Below, piece by piece: positions 12,190-13,308 of a stretch of 13,308 nucleotides of DNA. The stretch's first letter is position 1; each line of letters opens with the position of its first letter. A model generated the notes under the pieces. It saw only the letters and a program-made list of their open reading frames with translations. It made no database searches and was not told the origin of the DNA. This DNA is from CF-161 sp035638495 (GTDB lineage: Bacteria; Chloroflexota; Dormibacteria; Dormibacterales; Dormibacteraceae), in assembly GCA_035638495.1 (NCBI GenBank), contig DASQZW010000241.1, positions 1-13,308 of the forward strand. Direction: 5' to 3'. The translations under genes and the position numbers were made by a program.

Positions 12190-12819
12190 GTGTTGGTCAC
12201 CGCGCTGACCGGCTGCCTCTGGTGGCTCCTGGCGCGGATGCGGCTGTGCCTGGCGGGCGTCGAGGACGTCGAGCTCGGCCGGCTGCTGGTGCGGCGCCTG
12301 CGCTGGATGGTGCTGTTCGGCGGCCTGGCCGCCGGGTGCGTCGTCCTCGCCGCCACGACGGCCACGGAGACGGTCGCCGCCCCGTCCCAGCCGATGGCGC
12401 CGATGCGGACCGACGTCGAGCTTGGGGCGTACGGCGCCGCGGTGCTGCTGGCCTTGGCGGCCGTCGCCGTCTGGAGGTACTCGCAGTCGATGGTGCGGCG
12501 GGCCCTGCGCGACCGCCGGTCCGCGCCCGAGGTCTGCAGGGCAACGGCGGTGCGGATCGTGCGCGCCGCGGAGGGCGGGTGGCCGCTGCTCGTGCGCCGC
12601 GAGGACGGCCGTCGGTTCTGGGTCACCGGCAGCGCCCGGTCGCTCGCCCCGGTGCGCAGCCGCATGGGCCGTGCCGGCCGCGGCTTCCGGGTGACGGTGA
12701 CGGTCCAGTACTACCGCCGCTCGCGGGTCGTCAGAGAGATCCGGGGCATGGCCGTGGAGGCGCTGTCGGCGGCGTGGTCGCCGGCGCGCGAGGCCGGCGT
12801 GGAGCCGGCCTCCACCTGA
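12190..12819 (+). CDS. Membrane protein of unknown function
   Basis: A 209-residue protein I cannot assign. It shows a short hydrophobic N-terminus (LTGCLWWLLA), two clear TM segments at about residues 38-57 (RWMVLFGGLAAGCVVLAATT) and 78-95 (LGAYGAAVLLALAAVAVW), and a basic, beta-rich cytoplasmic domain (about 110-195) with a WVTG...VQYY pattern. The GTG at 12190 begins 5 bp after the stop of the DUF1707/LiaF-like gene, with no strong ribosome-binding site, which suggests an operon with coupled translation. By position it may be a membrane partner of the LiaF-like protein. Codon use and third-position GC match the neighbours, so the frame is likely real. The exact start (GTG or the ATG at codon 17) is uncertain. 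Confidence 0.65.
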   Translation: MLVTALTGCLWWLLARMRLCLAGVEDVELGRLLVRRLRWMVLFGGLAAGCVVLAATTATETVAAPSQPMAPMRTDVELGAYGAAVLLALAAVAVWRYSQSMVRRALRDRRSAPEVCRATAVRIVRAAEGGWPLLVRREDGRRFWVTGSARSLAPVRSRMGRAGRGFRVTVTVQYYRRSRVVREIRGMAVEALSAAWSPAREAGVEPAST

Positions 12820-12828
12820 CGCGGCGAC

Positions 12829-12876
12829 GGGCTCGTTCGGGCTCCGGGCTCGTTCGGGCTCCGGGCTCGTTCGGGC
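12829..12876. repeat. 17-bp tandem repeat, about 2.8 copies
   Basis: The unit GGGCTCGTTCGGGCTCC occurs at 12829-12845 and 12846-12862, with 14 further bases at 12863-12876. It begins 9 bp after the stop of the membrane-protein gene. Copies are identical, implying a recent expansion. Confidence 0.85.
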
Positions 12877-12879
12877 GAA

Positions 12880-12899
12880 GGGGGCTCGGGGGAGCCCCC
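12880..12899 (+). terminator. GC-rich hairpin, possible terminator of the DUF1707 operon
   Basis: An 8-bp perfect stem (GGGGGCTC 12880-12887 with GAGCCCCC 12892-12899) closes on a GGGG loop. No T-run follows, so termination would depend on the stem alone or on Rho. Confidence 0.45.
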
Positions 12900-12932
12900 C
12901 GCGGCCAGCCTGGGTGCGCTGACCTACCGGCC

Positions 12933-12967
12933 GTCAAGGCTTCCCTTCGGCGCTTCGCGGCCTTGAC
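12933..12967. repeat. Inverted repeat (GTCAAGGC / GCCTTGAC)
   Basis: GTCAAGGC (12933-12940) and GCCTTGAC (12960-12967) are perfect 8-bp complements around 19 nt. It belongs to a roughly 190-bp segment (12900-13065) with no believable gene and a base composition lower in GC than its flanks. The segment could be a dispersed intergenic element or the remains of one. Confidence 0.55.
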
Positions 12968-13065
12968 TGCCTGCGGTTGGTTGCCCGCCCGCAAGTGTGC
13001 CGCTGACGTTGCGAATGTGTGCGTTGCCGCCGGTTGTGGCAAACATGCGCGCTGGAAACGGCTTT

Positions 13066-13116
13066 GCCGTACAGCAGCCACCTCATCCGGGTCGGATGAG
13101 GTGGCTCACGTACGGC
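13066..13116. terminator. 20-bp stem-loop between convergent genes (bidirectional terminator candidate)
   Basis: A perfect 13-bp stem (AGCCACCTCATCC 13076-13088 with GGATGAGGTGGCT 13094-13106, loop GGGTC) sits on a further perfect 7-bp stem (GCCGTAC 13066-13072 with GTACGGC 13110-13116), separated by a 3x3 internal loop. It lies 7 bp beyond the ctaD stop codon. The symmetry and the convergent setting suggest a terminator used from both sides, though neither strand has a good T-run. Confidence 0.6.
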
Positions 13117-13123
13117 AGGACTC

Positions 13124-13308
13124 TCAGGTTTCGGCGGGGACCGGTTCTCGTTCCGGGGTCGGCTGGCGGTCGCCGCGCAGGTCGCGCAGCGGCATGAACG
13201 AGCGGACGGGCGGCACCCGGTCGAAGTTGTAGGGCGGCGGCGGCGAGCTCGTCGCCCACTCCAGCGTGTTGCCCTCCCACGGGTCGTCGCCGGCCACCTC
13301 GCCGTTGC
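13124..13308 (-). CDS. ctaD: Cytochrome c oxidase subunit I, C-terminal 60 residues
   Basis: The gene enters from the right edge on the minus strand and stops with TGA at 13124-13126. The visible end, GDDPWEGNTLEWATSSPPPPYNF followed by DRVPPVRSFMPLRDLR, is the conserved C-terminal tail of heme-copper oxidase subunit I, where NPWxxxTLEWxxSSPPPxxNF is the family pattern. A charged extension (GDRQPTPEREPVPAET) follows. The protein is the catalytic subunit of the terminal oxidase of aerobic respiration, located in the cytoplasmic membrane. The heme and copper ligands lie outside the window. It is the last gene of its transcript as far as can be seen, because the strong stem-loop at 13066-13116 follows directly. 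A CtaG assembly factor is encoded elsewhere in the window. Confidence 0.93.
   Translation of the reverse strand, partial: NGEVAGDDPWEGNTLEWATSSPPPPYNFDRVPPVRSFMPLRDLRGDRQPTPEREPVPAET

Noticed and set aside
12829..12876. CRISPR array
   Set aside because: The 17-bp units are directly adjacent with no spacers, so this is a simple tandem repeat.
12135..13232. A 365-codon plus-strand frame running through the end of the DUF1707 gene and across the hairpin region
   Set aside because: It overlaps two better genes in another frame, has Arg/Gly-rich low-complexity sequence and passes through tandem repeats and terminator-like hairpins.

Overview
The window is very GC-rich, densely packed DNA from an aerobic bacterium, most likely an actinobacterium and possibly of the Thermoleophilia/Solirubrobacterales type. 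The evidence is a deazaflavin (F420) biosynthesis gene and an F420-type reductase, actinobacterial families (DUF1707/LiaF-like protein, MarP-like membrane serine protease, caa3-type CtaG), and many start codons that lie 6-9 nt after a TANNNT -10 box, which suggests leaderless transcripts. The taxonomic placement is inference.

Layout, left to right. (1) 1-2600: the 5' end of an unidentified minus-strand gene, a 14-TM-like MHS-family MFS transporter (minus), a divergent GNAT acetyltransferase (plus), and the C-terminal remnant of an ABC-2 permease (minus). (2) 2670-5380: a class III aminotransferase followed by a 73-aa protein (both minus, one operon), divergent from an ECF-like sigma factor fused to a bifunctional-nuclease (DUF151) domain. 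(3) 5460-7446, all plus: a VOC/glyoxalase protein, a 62-aa helix-turn-helix protein behind a large palindrome, an F420-dependent quinone reductase-like protein and the CtaG membrane protein. (4) 7447-7966 has no protein gene. It holds a palindrome and a candidate standalone structured RNA of about 185 nt with its own promoter and terminator-like end, followed by a leaderless Trm112-like zinc protein. (5) 8150-9331 (minus): a MarP-like serine protease whose only good start is an ATC codon placed exactly where a leaderless start should be. (6) 9407-9574 (plus): a 55-aa single-TM protein. (7) 9561-11456 (minus): CofH (FO synthase subunit 2) with an N-terminal CofG-like region lacking the radical-SAM cysteines. 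(8) 11555-12819 (plus): a DUF1707/LiaF-like protein and a membrane protein, probably one operon. (9) 12820-13123: non-coding, with a 17-bp tandem repeat and several strong hairpins. (10) 13124-13308 (minus): the C-terminus of cytochrome c oxidase subunit I (ctaD).

Two functional threads recur: aerobic respiration (CtaG in the middle, CtaD at the right edge) and deazaflavin redox chemistry (F420-type reductase and CofH). The points most worth following up are the candidate ncRNA, the sigma-nuclease fusion with its internal ribosome-binding site, the degenerate CofG half fused to CofH, and the ATC start of the protease.
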